In this document: positions 19,301 to 27,624 of the stretch, one piece after another | Numbering within the stretch: the first letter of the stretch is position 1 | Layout: each line of letters opens with the position of its first letter | Source of the DNA: Planctomycetaceae bacterium | GTDB taxonomy: Bacteria; Planctomycetota; Phycisphaerae; SM23-33 | NCBI GenBank assembly: GCA_021371965.1 | Contig: JAJFVE010000113.1 | Span: 43,683-107,682, forward strand | Length of the DNA stretch: 64,000 nt | Direction: 5' to 3' | Notes under the pieces: generated by a model | The model's input: the letters and a program-made list of their open reading frames with translations, nothing else | Databases searched by the model: none | What the model was told of the DNA's origin: nothing | Program-made: the position numbers and the translations under genes

Positions 19301-20944
19301 GACGCCGGAGACCTGGTCGGCCTGGCACGCCAGCAGAGGCATCACGATGACGCGCGGCGTGCTGCCGGCGCGCCAGAGCCAATTCTGCGGCACGTGCTGG
19401 AGCGTGACGGACACATTCGCCACGGCCTCGGGCTGCACCGGACGCGCCAACTCGATGCGCAGGCGCCGCCCCGCCGCCGGGGCCGAAGCGGCCGGTTGCG
19501 TCGCGGGCGTCGGGTCGTCGGTCACGTGATACTCAAAGCCCTGGGCGCTGCCGTTGACCGTCACGCTTACCAGTTCCCACGCCGCCGGCGGCAGGCGGAA
19601 GTTCATGTCGAACATCTCGCTGCCCACGGCCGTGACTTGGAAGTCGCCCGTCAGCGTGAGGCTCTTGTCGCCCACGGCGAGGCGCTGGCGGTCCTGGCTC
19701 TCGCGGCGCAGCGGCACCTTGGCGGTGCGCAGCTTGACGGACCAGTCGGCCCCCCAGTGATAGTACAGCCGCCCGGTGAGCAGGCCAAACAGCGCCGGGA
19801 CCTGCGTGGCGCCGGCGTCTTCGCGGCGGGCATCGGACAGGTCGTGTCCGCGCACGCGCAGGTCGCGCTGCGTGTTGACCAGCAGGTAGCCCCGTTGAAA
19901 CGCCGCGTCCTGCAGGATCACGCGGGGGCTGCGCCAGTCGCCGCCGATCTTCTCCACGGCGGTGGCCTTGATGTGCAGCGCCTGCAATCCGCGGCTGGCC
20001 GAACCCAGTCGCACGGTCAGGATATTCGCGCCGCCCTTGCCCGCCTCGACGGACCAGCGCACCAGGCCCGGGCACGTGACGGCCGTGATCGTCCACGACG
20101 CATCCACCGCAAACTGCAGCTCGCGAATGCTGCGGCGCAGCACGTCCACCATGTACAGGCAGTGCAGCGTCTGGCTGTCGGTCTCGACCTCGACGCTGCT
20201 GGTGCTCTCGCCCAGCAGGATGGGCTTCTGCGCTTCCTGTCGGCCGTTGCCCAGCAGCACGGCCGTCACCGAGTCGCGTCCGCCGATGGTCAACTCAACG
20301 CGGGTGCGGTCGGTCGCGCGGTCGTAGGCGCTCTTGCCCATGGCCGCCGAGGTGGAGATCTCCAGGTCGCCCGGCGCCGTCAGGGTCATCGTGCCCGCCA
20401 CGGCCGGGGGAATCGAGATGCCGAACTGCAAGCCCCCGGCAGGAAAGCGCGACAGGGGCAACTCGGCCAAGGCGGCCGAGGCCTCGATCGTGACGGCGTG
20501 CTTGCCCTTGCCGCTCACCAGCAGCACCAGGGCCCCGTCATCGTAGCCCAGCGGGGCGCTTTTGCCGTCGAGGGTGACTTTCAGCAGCCCCAGGCGCGCG
20601 AACGCCAGCGGAACCGCCACAGGCCTGTCGCTGAGGGAGATCACTTCCAGGTCGCCCGTCAGTCGCAACGATTGGCCGGTGACGTCGGCCTGATAGCGGG
20701 CAACCGTCACCTGACCGAGCTGGCGGCTGTCGGCAGCGGCCTGGTTGGCCTTGGCGGCGGTGAGCAGGGCGGCGAACTCGCCGCGGTCCATGAGGATGCT
20801 CTTGGCGGCCGGATCGAGCGCTGCGGCCAGGTCGCGATAGGGCACGTAGAGGTTGCCCTTTTCGGCGGGTTGCTGCTGGGCGTTGGCGGCGCCGACGCCG
20901 GCCAGCACAGCCACGGTGATCAGCCACGTCGGAAGGTTCTTCAT
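13370..20944 (-). CDS. Giant secreted/membrane protein (2524 aa) with internally duplicated unknown module
   Basis: No family recognised. A signal peptide (residues 1-22, ending ANA) is followed by a module that begins NLYVPYRDLAAAL and continues as predicted beta-strand sequence. About four transmembrane segments lie near residues 1060-1160; the last (VLARAVMLLAAVLLMAQSARA) resembles a second signal peptide. A second copy of the module follows (about 1185 onward, VLVSYAKFVELWNAAHPDQ). Residues about 2060-2330 are charged, Gln/Glu-rich and probably coiled. Two more helices end the protein. The same module occurs in the gene immediately upstream. AGGAG precedes the ATG by seven bases and overlaps the upstream stop, so the two are coupled. 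Confidence 0.75.
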   Translation of the reverse strand: MKNLPTWLITVAVLAGVGAANAQQQPAEKGNLYVPYRDLAAALDPAAKSILMDRGEFAALLTAAKANQAAADSRQLGQVTVARYQADVTGQSLRLTGDLEVISLSDRPVAVPLAFARLGLLKVTLDGKSAPLGYDDGALVLLVSGKGKHAVTIEASAALAELPLSRFPAGGLQFGISIPPAVAGTMTLTAPGDLEISTSAAMGKSAYDRATDRTRVELTIGGRDSVTAVLLGNGRQEAQKPILLGESTSSVEVETDSQTLHCLYMVDVLRRSIRELQFAVDASWTITAVTCPGLVRWSVEAGKGGANILTVRLGSASRGLQALHIKATAVEKIGGDWRSPRVILQDAAFQRGYLLVNTQRDLRVRGHDLSDARREDAGATQVPALFGLLTGRLYYHWGADWSVKLRTAKVPLRRESQDRQRLAVGDKSLTLTGDFQVTAVGSEMFDMNFRLPPAAWELVSVTVNGSAQGFEYHVTDDPTPATQPAASAPAAGRRLRIELARPVQPEAVANVSVTLQHVPQNWLWRAGSTPRVIVMPLLACQADQVSGVVSVSTSDDLDAAPDAVLDAIKAVNVGRMTSMGLSSDVQLAWTYDQQPPAANVAVAISRRTARLAAESVGLVSLTAEHMRGHWRVTYNITRARTAELALLVDNSLGEEVSIEVPGRRIAAKRRIEAGLRKEDAAEKFMTLEGSERSQVPQGYSLWKITLDAEASGQVAVDVTYSRPLPVKGFALPLVRPYGADQVTEYLALQAAEELAVDAKANAAGRGIDSADLPSLPEKAARLLAAWRFENGAAEPAVNVSTTVYQTVAIPAALAGSAELTTYLDSQGNQRTQALFKLVNAGLQFVSIQLPANATLWSITVDGQPSKPQRDTTGNYMVHLPRSSRSPLVKVVYGATGNSGDMHALAAASLPGVKINTVSWTVLTAPGFCITAQDSNMTSDGLYSVAPAYQQMTELSFGFKRVSANVIASSPYNAPSKRPDGEVTAEVSMESQAMRKDAKKESAPAQKPADLPASVVLDHGRGLVVAGRYTLPVELSETGDYGDRVTFSSLDPLPLAVGITQESSLDSFALLGFVLAGLAGLLRVNARARQKARFIIAILIGASLVAVWWQDAAPFMNGMFWAAMLLIVFYPAVGLVRIILRAVRPRPIPVLARAVMLLAAVLLMAQSARAGDAQANNAPVQAGKPVVAPLVIPYEGEAAKADQAKKVLVSYAKFVELWNAAHPDQAIDLVPAAGKLWLADVRYAAAVKGDTLTLTLTAQAQTLGKGLVVVPIPFEGVALTAASLDDKPVPISSGEKGMMLTLPAAAKGTLKLSAVTTAKPQAGRPTVNLTLPPLPAGVMTVALPADDLVLEVPQAQGSLTTRKADGGVEWTVPLGLARALTLRWSPKAGGGTVDRTLSAAANHDVSFNHWGIIGATQMVFTFSATDYDQFRLLVPAGMSLTTLTGANLRDFAIVATANTEGQNYDVVLVRLHRPAAKTYEMTAKWAAALPALDKPFALPLPQAGDVARESGAATLRVAGGITLTEIGVEGGRRRGLGEGGRSGETAADATREVSSYYWPYRPFALTLKLHRSETQTAAVVNQLVRIDARRCQLLVQANLTARRGRLFEASFALPDGYELLSAAGAAVEDFHVEPAPAGRRLYVNLRGGATSTSLALVLVKSPLSLGRLSVPKVTLLDTAGAPLAEQTGRLAVQLAASLEAHTLTSENLASAPPARVLDGWLGSDDIRAAQFAYQYDRPAIALDLDVRAKPTRTSVEVVAGVTVQPTAAWYTYRLRYAISGSPIDHISFTLPSQYASLAAVTCPAMRSVKTEDAGGARTRWTVSLINEVTGVLDVAVNFATPITAQTTALTVPRVVTAAPEGYRCVVAVQNLSRHELSVESASEMSALPASQQRDLLGAAHASLQYVFQAFSDTWTLALKLKPAEPAKRTTAIIDLMAIATTIDLEGNSRYEVELMLQNRSEQFLHVKVPPELKLWSAYVDGKAVKPAAEGASAGETLIPLIKTSATGLPYSVKLYLAGRASESLGRITKITPPSIRIIGIPVEQTTWNLQLPRGYRYSEGGGMARRGTTDDEEKQAKRGEAYRLVSRVAARGKQTKRLLDADEYSSAGNGTGSNSWTDNIRLQNDKWNKSREEARQFIVENRETLGREAERLERTLTDDSNTQYGLNTVWQQRQEQAAAVTGVNNFLNGSLSNSGVSDALTNEWLGRSADFVTRANDEQQRRIAGELEKNDAGGNEIVERALGRKLQEQAKGGGRAGIDDEKKEEALKELTKQLEDEGRRNFAKQRVQLRQQQDELQFNRLTRSQSDGKDLAKKPGGKGKGEMYHLQGGAKSPPAAPRPEQPQSSDGSWAYDGRGQARAAGEPLALGVRGPVAGQPGGGGPAPVDRPASERAGDAIPAQAAVALGTFSLPVSLPRADGVSKDFAGSGSDVSVTIWAIKDSTAGVWESTAGAVILLTLLALALRIWRHVQRSGPSAGSAARIVSYAVLAVAGWVLWGLVPALVLTAVVAALAEAARYLPQRKARQL

Positions 20945-20948
20945 GGTG

Positions 20949-23900
20949 TTACTCCTTGCCTGCCGGCGTCTGCGGCCGATCGCTGACGGGCGTTGCGACG
21001 GGCATCGGCGGCGGGCTGCCGGCGCGGCCGGCGCGGCGGCGCAGCATGGCGAAGAACCACTGCCCCGCCCACAGCGCCAGGACCACTACCGCAGCCAGCA
21101 GACCATGCCAACCCAGGCGGAAGGCGAACTGCGGCCAATACAGGTTGATCACCGCCAGCAGCACGATGGCCGCCAGCACGATCACCAGTCGCGGGAAGCC
21201 CCGCAGCTTCAGCATGGCCGCTCCGGCGGCCAGCACCACCAGCCAGGTCGCCACGGCGAAGCCCTCGCGCCCGACGGTCGTCACCGACAGCGTCCCCGGC
21301 GCGCCTTGGCGCTGGAAGGTCATCGCCCACCCTTGACCGGGCAGAGCCCAGGTCACCTGCACGGGCTGGTTGCTTGCCAGCATGGCCAGTTCGCCGTCGC
21401 CGCGAACGGGCGAGAACGCCCGGTCGTTGCCCAGGACGATGTCCTGCTCGGGAATCCACAGCCGCCACAGCGTCACCTGGAAGGCCACCTCCTTGGGCAG
21501 CGAAGGCACATCGAGCTTCGACGCCGAGGCCTTGTCTTGCCCAAAGCGGATGTCCAGGACGACATTGGTCACCTGCCCGGCCGAGGGAGGCAGCCGCACG
21601 ATGCTCTGGTCGGCTGCGGTCGAGGCCTCGACCGGCGCCTCGACGCCATTGAGCAATACCTGGCGGAGCTTGGCCCCGTGCAGCGTGATGGGCAGGCGGT
21701 CGCCCTTGCTGGTCTTGAGGAGGTACACGACGCGCCCGTTAAGCTGCCCGTCGTAGCCGAGCACCTGCTCGACGATCGTCGCGGTGGCCATCGTCGTGAT
21801 GACGGCCGCCTCTTCCTGCGTCACGACCGGCAGCGACAGCTCGAACGGAGGGCGGGTATATCGAAACGCCAGTGAAGCGGCGCCGCGGTGCGGGGCGTAA
21901 GGCAGGTCGACGGCGCTGGTCGGGTCGCCGGGGGTGAGGTTATTGGCGAGGGGTTGGCCGAGAGCCAGCGTCTCGCCCTTGGCGATAGCGACAAAGCCGC
22001 TCTGGTCGCTCAGGCGTCCGGCGGCGAGGATCGGCTCGACGTTGACGGTGGCGGCCGAGCCGACCGCGCCGGCCTTGAACGGGCGGCGCACGTTGGTGTA
22101 CAGCCAGTACGTGCCCGTCATCGGCGACTGGAGCACAACCTTATAGTACACGACGCCGGCCTTGGTCGCCGGGGCGGTGGCGGGGGCGGCCTCGCCGGCC
22201 GAACCCTGCGAGGGACCGGTAGCCGGCGGGGCGTCCACGCGGGGCGTTTCCTTGATGTTCTCGCCGGTGAGGGTCAGGCCCGCATCGGCCAGTTCGACCG
22301 GGACCTGAACGTAGAACACATCCTGCGGCGAGTAGAGCACGGTGTAGGCGATAGCCGCCTGGTCGACGATCGCGCCGGGCTGGATGTTCACCAGGCGGTT
22401 CACGACGGCCGAGACCTGCGAAGGCTTGACGGCGATCTTGAAGATCGCCGCGGCGGGCTTGTCGGCGGCGATGGCCCCGAACTGGAACGCCATTTGCGGC
22501 GCCATGCCGAAGGCGCCGCGCTGGCCGATCTGCCGCAGCGGCAGCGACTGGAACTGGTCGAGCCGCTCGACCTGGGCGCTGAGGTGGGCGGGCACGTACA
22601 GCACGAACTGCCCGCTGTAGTGGCGCAGGTTCGTCTTGTCGGGCTGGGGCAGCGTAAAGGTGACGCTGTCGTCGAGCTTGGCCCGCGGGCGGCGGGCCTG
22701 GATCGCCAGCGAGACGTTGCCGATGATCTCACGCTTGAGCAGGATGTTGAGCTGCCGCGTGTCGCCCTTGCCGCTGAACTGGTGGTCGTCGACGACGTCG
22801 GCCGGACCCACCGACAGCACCTCCCAGGGCTCAGGCAGCGTCATCGAGATGCGGAACAGGCCCGCTCGCTCGATGCTGTAGTTGATGTTCCCCTGGAGTT
22901 GCTGCCACGAATCGTTCACCGCCAGCGACCATTGCTGGAACACGGCCACCCGAGGCTCAACCGTGCCGATGACCAGGGTGGCGGCGTAGTCGGCCGAGAC
23001 GAACTGGTACGCCGTCGCGCCGCTTTGCCCGCTGAGGTTGCCTGGCAGGCGACCGGTGTCAACGCGGGAGAGGTTCTTGAGGTCGCGCAGCTCCACCGAC
23101 CGGCGCGGCGAGTGCGTCACGGCCAGCAGACCGCTGCGCCGCAGCACCTCGTGCGTCAGCACCGGCGTCAGCGGCAGGTCCACCTGCGTTTCCTTCAGCA
23201 GGCGCTCCATCTTGAGCACGAGGGTGTAATTGTCGGTGACGGCGGAAAACAACTTCACCTTGAGCAGTTGACCGGCCGGGGCCTTGGCGCCGGCTGCGGC
23301 GGCTGGGGCGTCGGCGACATCCCACTTGCCGATGTTGGCGCCCTCGACGCTGGTGACACGGAAGCCCGCCGGCAGCTCGATGGTGAAGGCGTCGACGCCG
23401 CGGCGGCGGATCTCGTAGTTGAACGTGACGTCATACGACACCAGCGCCTCGGTGACCAAGAGGTGCTGGAGCTGGTTGGAGATGATCACCGGCTGCAGGT
23501 CCGCGGCGGCCTGCGTCTTGGGCTTCCACGAGAGCTTGACGCGCTGGGCCGCGCCCAGGAACGCCTGCAGACGCGTGGCGCTCTTGCCGGCGGCGGTTTC
23601 CTGGCTGGTGGTGGCTGCCAGCATCGGCTCGACGTCCACCTTCATGTTCTCCTCGGGAATGACCAGCTCGAAGGTGGTGATGGCCGCACGCGGCAGGGCC
23701 AGATCGAGGATGTTCAGCCCTGGCTGCGTCTGGATCTGGCGGACGAAGTCGATCTGCACGACCTTTCGCCCTGCGCCTTTGGCCAGCAGGACATACTGCC
23801 CGTCCACGACGCGCAGTAGCGGCTGGGTCTTGTCGTCGCCCTGGATCGCGGTACGGGCGATGGCGGCCTCGCCAAGCCCCAGCGGCACGTTGACCCATCC

Positions 23901-24236
23901 CTCGGCCAGGATGTCGACGGTGAGTTCGAGCTTGAGCGCCGCCAGCTCGCCGCCGACGCCGCCGCTGAATCGGGCGGTGGAGATCAGATAGTCGCCCGGC
24001 GCGGCAGCGGCGTCGGCCGGAGAGGCCTGGGCCGCCTGCCAGAGGCGCTGGAAATCTTTGTACGGCAGGAAGACGCCCTGGCCTTCGTCGTCGAGGAGGC
24101 CCTTGAGCTTGTCGTAGGGCACGTAAACCTTGTCGGGGGCCTTGGCAGGCTCGGGCGGAGCAGCCCAGGCCGCGGCGGCAACGGCTGTCAGCACCAGCAG
24201 CGAAACGACCGGGCGAAGCGAGCGAGAGGCATTCAT
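20949..24236 (-). CDS. Large secreted/membrane protein (1095 aa), paralogue of the 2524-aa protein
   Basis: No family recognised. Signal peptide at residues 1-26 (ends AWAA), then the module start KVYVPYDKLKGLL and LPYKDFQRLWQAAQA, matching both halves of the downstream giant protein. A long beta-rich region follows, including VVNRLVNIQ near residue 615, which parallels VVNQLVRID in the giant protein. Three hydrophobic helices lie near residues 990-1065, then a short basic tail. The start at 24236 is preferred because the signal peptide begins there and GGAG lies about ten bases upstream; the frame stays open to 24308. Probably a cell-envelope structural or surface protein. Confidence 0.75.
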   Translation of the reverse strand: MNASRSLRPVVSLLVLTAVAAAAWAAPPEPAKAPDKVYVPYDKLKGLLDDEGQGVFLPYKDFQRLWQAAQASPADAAAAPGDYLISTARFSGGVGGELAALKLELTVDILAEGWVNVPLGLGEAAIARTAIQGDDKTQPLLRVVDGQYVLLAKGAGRKVVQIDFVRQIQTQPGLNILDLALPRAAITTFELVIPEENMKVDVEPMLAATTSQETAAGKSATRLQAFLGAAQRVKLSWKPKTQAAADLQPVIISNQLQHLLVTEALVSYDVTFNYEIRRRGVDAFTIELPAGFRVTSVEGANIGKWDVADAPAAAAGAKAPAGQLLKVKLFSAVTDNYTLVLKMERLLKETQVDLPLTPVLTHEVLRRSGLLAVTHSPRRSVELRDLKNLSRVDTGRLPGNLSGQSGATAYQFVSADYAATLVIGTVEPRVAVFQQWSLAVNDSWQQLQGNINYSIERAGLFRISMTLPEPWEVLSVGPADVVDDHQFSGKGDTRQLNILLKREIIGNVSLAIQARRPRAKLDDSVTFTLPQPDKTNLRHYSGQFVLYVPAHLSAQVERLDQFQSLPLRQIGQRGAFGMAPQMAFQFGAIAADKPAAAIFKIAVKPSQVSAVVNRLVNIQPGAIVDQAAIAYTVLYSPQDVFYVQVPVELADAGLTLTGENIKETPRVDAPPATGPSQGSAGEAAPATAPATKAGVVYYKVVLQSPMTGTYWLYTNVRRPFKAGAVGSAATVNVEPILAAGRLSDQSGFVAIAKGETLALGQPLANNLTPGDPTSAVDLPYAPHRGAASLAFRYTRPPFELSLPVVTQEEAAVITTMATATIVEQVLGYDGQLNGRVVYLLKTSKGDRLPITLHGAKLRQVLLNGVEAPVEASTAADQSIVRLPPSAGQVTNVVLDIRFGQDKASASKLDVPSLPKEVAFQVTLWRLWIPEQDIVLGNDRAFSPVRGDGELAMLASNQPVQVTWALPGQGWAMTFQRQGAPGTLSVTTVGREGFAVATWLVVLAAGAAMLKLRGFPRLVIVLAAIVLLAVINLYWPQFAFRLGWHGLLAAVVVLALWAGQWFFAMLRRRAGRAGSPPPMPVATPVSDRPQTPAGKE

Positions 24237-24410
24237 GAGCGAATCTCCAAGTGATTGTGGACGCGTGCATCGCATGGCAGACGCCATCCGTGGGTATCGT
24301 ACCGCCAAGGCACGGAAAAAGCCCGGCCCTGCCCGACATTGCTGATGAGACGCACACGCAGCCGATTTGTTTCAAGAAATCTTGACCGTTCTGTGGCGGC
24401 GATGCTAAAC

Positions 24411-24466
24411 ACGAAAGGCCGCCTCTGACGCCCATAGCTTTCTGGACAGCGTCAGAGACGGCCCTT
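24411..24466 (-). terminator. Strong stem-loop downstream of tRNA-Gln
   Basis: Arms at 24417-24431 and 24449-24463 form a nearly perfect 15-bp stem (one mismatch). Read on the minus strand it is followed by TTTCGTGTTT, so it fits an intrinsic terminator for the tRNA. The arms also share the CTCTGACGC core. Confidence 0.7.
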
Positions 24467-24475
24467 TCGCACGAC

Positions 24476-24546
24476 CTGGGGATCAAGGATTCGAACCTTG
24501 ACTAACTGATCCAGAGTCAGTCGTGCTACCGTTACACCAATCCCCA
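24476..24546 (-). tRNA. tRNA-Gln (anticodon CTG)
   Basis: Cloverleaf read on the minus strand. Acceptor stem TGGGGAT/ATCCCCA, D-arm with GGTA, anticodon stem ACTGA/TCAGT around loop CTCTGGA (anticodon CTG, reading CAG), and T-arm GGTTCGAATCC. Length is 71 nt with the discriminator G; CCA is not encoded. Confidence 0.93.
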
Positions 24547-24621
24547 GTATTGGGGACCCGGGAAAAGCTCCCGGTCCTGGCGGTTGGATTCCTCCAATCC
24601 GCTCCACACACGATAGTGAAT

Positions 24622-24651
24622 GTTATAGTGCCTTCCGCCTCCGAATTTCAA
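24622..24651 (-). promoter_or_regulatory. Candidate promoter of tRNA-Gln
   Basis: On the minus strand TTGAAA (24651-24646) and TATAAC (24627-24622) are 18 bases apart, about 75 bases upstream of the tRNA. Two small hairpins lie between promoter and tRNA. Confidence 0.45.
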
Positions 24652-24768
24652 TCATATTCGCGCCGCGATAGCGCTCCGTTGCAGGGGAAAAGTCGCGGCG
24701 GAGGCACTCAATGAAAACGACCATCCCGAAGTTCATAATGATGACCAGCCAGCGTCCAGGCGGCGCGG

Positions 24769-27147
24769 TCACTCCTGTCGCCACGGTTTGTTCGCACGGT
24801 AACAGTCCCGCCGCTGGAGCAGGTTGTCGACCAGTTCCCTGCGCTGCGCGCGGGCGGCCGCGATCGCCTTTTCGACAGCCGCCAGCGCGTCGGCAAATCG
24901 CCCCGCCTGGGCGTAGGCGGCTGCCAGCGTATCCAGCGTGTACGGCGAGAGGGTCGGGGAGAGCCGGCAGGCTTTTTCGGCCAGCGCCACCGCCCTCGGG
25001 CCGTCGAGCACTCGCGGATCGGTCGACGTGGCCAGAATCCACGCCAGCGTGTCGCGGACCTTTGGGTCGGCGGGGTTGAGCGCCAGGGCCTGATCGAGCT
25101 CGGCGACGGCCTGGGCGGCCTGACCGCCGCGCACCAGGGCCGCGGCCAGCGACAGGCGCGGACCCACCTGGTCCGGCGACAGCTTCAAGGCCGCCCGCCA
25201 TTGGGCCACGGCGCCTTGCGTGTCGCCAAGGCGCCAGAGGCATCCGGCCAGTCGCGTGTGGGGCACCGGGTCGGTGGCGTTGAGGGCGATGCTCCTGCGA
25301 TAGCAGTCGATGGCGGCGCCCAGGTCGCCGGGCCGGTTTTCCAGCACCGCGCCCATGCTCGTCCAGGCTTTGAAATAGTTCGGATCGAGTTCGACCACCC
25401 GCCGCAAGTGGCGCAGGGCCAGGTCGCCGCGGCCGGTGTTGGCCAGGATATTGCCCAGGTTGTTGTGCACGTCGACGTTGTCGGGGTTGATCTGCAGGGC
25501 CTTCTCGTAGGCGGCCTCGGCGCGGGCCAGGTCGCCGCTCATCAGCGCCTCGTTGCCCGATCGGAAGTACGACACGTCGTTGACGAACTGCTCGCGAATG
25601 GCCGCGATGGCCTGCGGACCGGCCGACACAAACTCCGGGATGTTGGCGGCGCGATCGACGGCGGTGAACTGCTCCAGCAGCACCGGCGGACTGCTGGCAC
25701 CCGAGGCGTCCACGTGCGCCAGCCACAACTGCGTGTAGGGCCCGCCGGCCTTGGAGGCGAAGACCAGCCAGCGGCTGTTGGGCGACCAACTGTGCCAGGA
25801 GTTCATGCCGCCCACGTTGCATCGCATCCGCCGGGCCGCCCCGCCGGCGGCGGGCATGATGTACAGCTCGCTGTCGGCCTGGAGGAGCATGAAGCTCTTG
25901 GCGCGGCAGAAGACGATCCACTTGCCGTCGGGAGAAAAACGCGCGAAGTAATTACTCATGCCGTTGTCGACGGCGCCCTCGACCGGGACCGCCGCCCCAC
26001 CGGCCCCGTCGTTGAACGGCACGCGGCACAGGTCGAAGTGGAACTGTCGGCGCCCCTGGACGAACTCGGCGCACTGGTCGGGGCGCAGCAGCGTCTCGCT
26101 GCCGACGCCCTGGAGCTGGTAGGCGCGGCTGCGCGCGAAGACGATCTCCTTGCCGTCGGGGCTCCAGGCGGGATTGCTCTGCACATACGCGGGGTCGTCG
26201 GCGCCGGGCAGCGGGCGGAAGGTTCTGCTCTGGCGGTCGTACACCACCAGGATGCCTTTGACCGGAAAGAACAATTGCGAATACGCCAGGTCCGGCATGG
26301 GCACGAACACCGAGCGATCCTTGACGGTGCTGACAACGTACCGCCCGTCGGGCGAGACCTGCGATAGCAGACCGAACGTCAGGTCCTTATCCTCGCGGCG
26401 ATAGTCGGCCCAGGTGATGACCGACTGGCTGTCCAGGACGATCTCGCTCTTGACCGGCACCAGCGCGTACGAGCCTTTGTCATTGGCGTAGTCGATGTCC
26501 ATCCCCAGAACTTTCCCGTCGGCCGAGAACGAATGGCAGTTGCCGCAGACGGGCAGGTTCTCCAGCACGACCGGCGGTCGGGTCGACGAGACGGGCCCGA
26601 ATCGCCAGCGGATCTGCCGCGGGTCCTTCACCGCCTCGACGAAAGGCAGGTTCACCTCCCGGTAGAAGATCGGCGCGCCAACCGGGTCGGTGCTGGTCTG
26701 AAAACCAAGATTCCCGAACGAAACCACGCGGGACAGGTCGGCGCGGCGCAGGCCCAGCACCAGCGCCCGCCCGTGCGCCTGCGCGGCGCTGCTCTTGAGG
26801 CGCTGCCATTGCAGCTCTTGGGGCGTCCATCGCGGTTGCGACAGCAGGGCGCTGACCTCCTGCCTGCCCTCCGCGCCGGCTGTCACGACCCACGTGTCGG
26901 CGCCGGAAGAATCGACCCAGCGAAAGGTCGGCGCCGGCAGTTCGGGCGGAAAGACCGTCCCGTGGAGTGGATATGTGATGGCGATGGAACGGTCAGCCGC
27001 ACCGCACCACCGGGCCAGGATCTGCTCCGGCGTCGGCGGGCGCGTCCACCGTTCGATACCCACGACGGCCAGGCCTGCACAGACAACCCCCGCCAGGATG
27101 AGATATCGCCGCCGCGGCCAAGTACGCTTCTTCTTCACAGGGAGCAT
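24769..27147 (-). CDS. Membrane-anchored PD40 beta-propeller/TPR protein with one CxxCH motif
   Basis: 792 aa. One N-terminal transmembrane helix (about residues 15-33). A single VCGNCHSFS motif near residue 200 has the form of a c-type heme site. PD40/TolB-like propeller strands follow (QVSPDGRYVVS; PAWSPDGKEIVFAR; ARFSPDGKWIVFC), then several TPR units from about 535 to the end (ALQINPDNVDVHNNLGNILA). The start at 27147 is chosen because the helix begins there; the frame is open for 27 more codons without a recognisable start signal. Probably an extracytoplasmic scaffold or sensor. Whether heme is bound cannot be told from sequence. Confidence 0.75.
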   Translation of the reverse strand: MLPVKKKRTWPRRRYLILAGVVCAGLAVVGIERWTRPPTPEQILARWCGAADRSIAITYPLHGTVFPPELPAPTFRWVDSSGADTWVVTAGAEGRQEVSALLSQPRWTPQELQWQRLKSSAAQAHGRALVLGLRRADLSRVVSFGNLGFQTSTDPVGAPIFYREVNLPFVEAVKDPRQIRWRFGPVSSTRPPVVLENLPVCGNCHSFSADGKVLGMDIDYANDKGSYALVPVKSEIVLDSQSVITWADYRREDKDLTFGLLSQVSPDGRYVVSTVKDRSVFVPMPDLAYSQLFFPVKGILVVYDRQSRTFRPLPGADDPAYVQSNPAWSPDGKEIVFARSRAYQLQGVGSETLLRPDQCAEFVQGRRQFHFDLCRVPFNDGAGGAAVPVEGAVDNGMSNYFARFSPDGKWIVFCRAKSFMLLQADSELYIMPAAGGAARRMRCNVGGMNSWHSWSPNSRWLVFASKAGGPYTQLWLAHVDASGASSPPVLLEQFTAVDRAANIPEFVSAGPQAIAAIREQFVNDVSYFRSGNEALMSGDLARAEAAYEKALQINPDNVDVHNNLGNILANTGRGDLALRHLRRVVELDPNYFKAWTSMGAVLENRPGDLGAAIDCYRRSIALNATDPVPHTRLAGCLWRLGDTQGAVAQWRAALKLSPDQVGPRLSLAAALVRGGQAAQAVAELDQALALNPADPKVRDTLAWILATSTDPRVLDGPRAVALAEKACRLSPTLSPYTLDTLAAAYAQAGRFADALAAVEKAIAAARAQRRELVDNLLQRRDCYRANKPWRQE

Positions 27148-27241
27148 TATAGAGCAACGAAGGCAGAGTTCGTCACTGTCGGTAGCGCCATGGGGACCCG
27201 CCAGCAACAACAGCGCGTGTCGCCCCACCCGACAATGAGTA

Positions 27242-27272
27242 GATTGGAAATTCCAAATTGGAAATTGGAAAT
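27242..27272 (-). repeat. Dispersed GGAAATTGGAAAT repeat (family A, copy 2)
   Basis: Contains the internal inverted unit TTGGAAATTCCAA and tandem TTGGAAA units; ends five bases before the PilZ gene's stop codon. Confidence 0.7.
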
Positions 27273-27276
27273 GCTT

Positions 27277-27624
27277 TTACGCCGCCGCCAGCGTGCTGAC
27301 GCCCACCCACTGGTCGGCCGAGGCCGAATCGAACTTCAGGCCGATCGCGTAGCCGCCCTGCACGCCGCTGCTGCGGACGATTGTGGCGTAGAGATTGCGA
27401 TGCCCGTGATTGCCGGCAACCGGCAGGCAGATCACCAGCCGCTGACCGGGATAGTACGAGCGGCTGGAAAACGCCCCCACACCGCTGCGTGAGATGTCGA
27501 TACCCGAGAGGGTGTCCATCGTGTTGACGCCATCGGGGTCCAGACGGACCGCCTGGAAGCAGTCTTCCATTTTCACGCGGCCGTGCCGACGACGTTCGCT
27601 GCCCGAGCTGTTTGCGATAACCAT
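27277..27624 (-). CDS. PilZ domain protein
   Basis: 115 aa, a single-domain PilZ protein, a presumed cyclic-di-GMP receptor. The RRRHGR motif (residues 11-16) and DISRSGVG motif (about 43-50) match the two c-di-GMP-contacting elements, RxxxR and (D/N)xSxxG. The start at 27624 follows GGGAG by nine bases; the upstream open frame is not needed for the domain. The neighbouring leucine/LeuC gene is divergent, so it is probably transcribed alone. Confidence 0.85.
   Translation of the reverse strand: MVIANSSGSERRRHGRVKMEDCFQAVRLDPDGVNTMDTLSGIDISRSGVGAFSSRSYYPGQRLVICLPVAGNHGHRNLYATIVRSSGVQGGYAIGLKFDSASADQWVGVSTLAAA

Noticed and set aside
13370..20944. Frameshift or assembly joining of two genes
   Set aside because: The frame is open throughout with no stop or composition break; a true fusion is more likely, though reads should confirm it.
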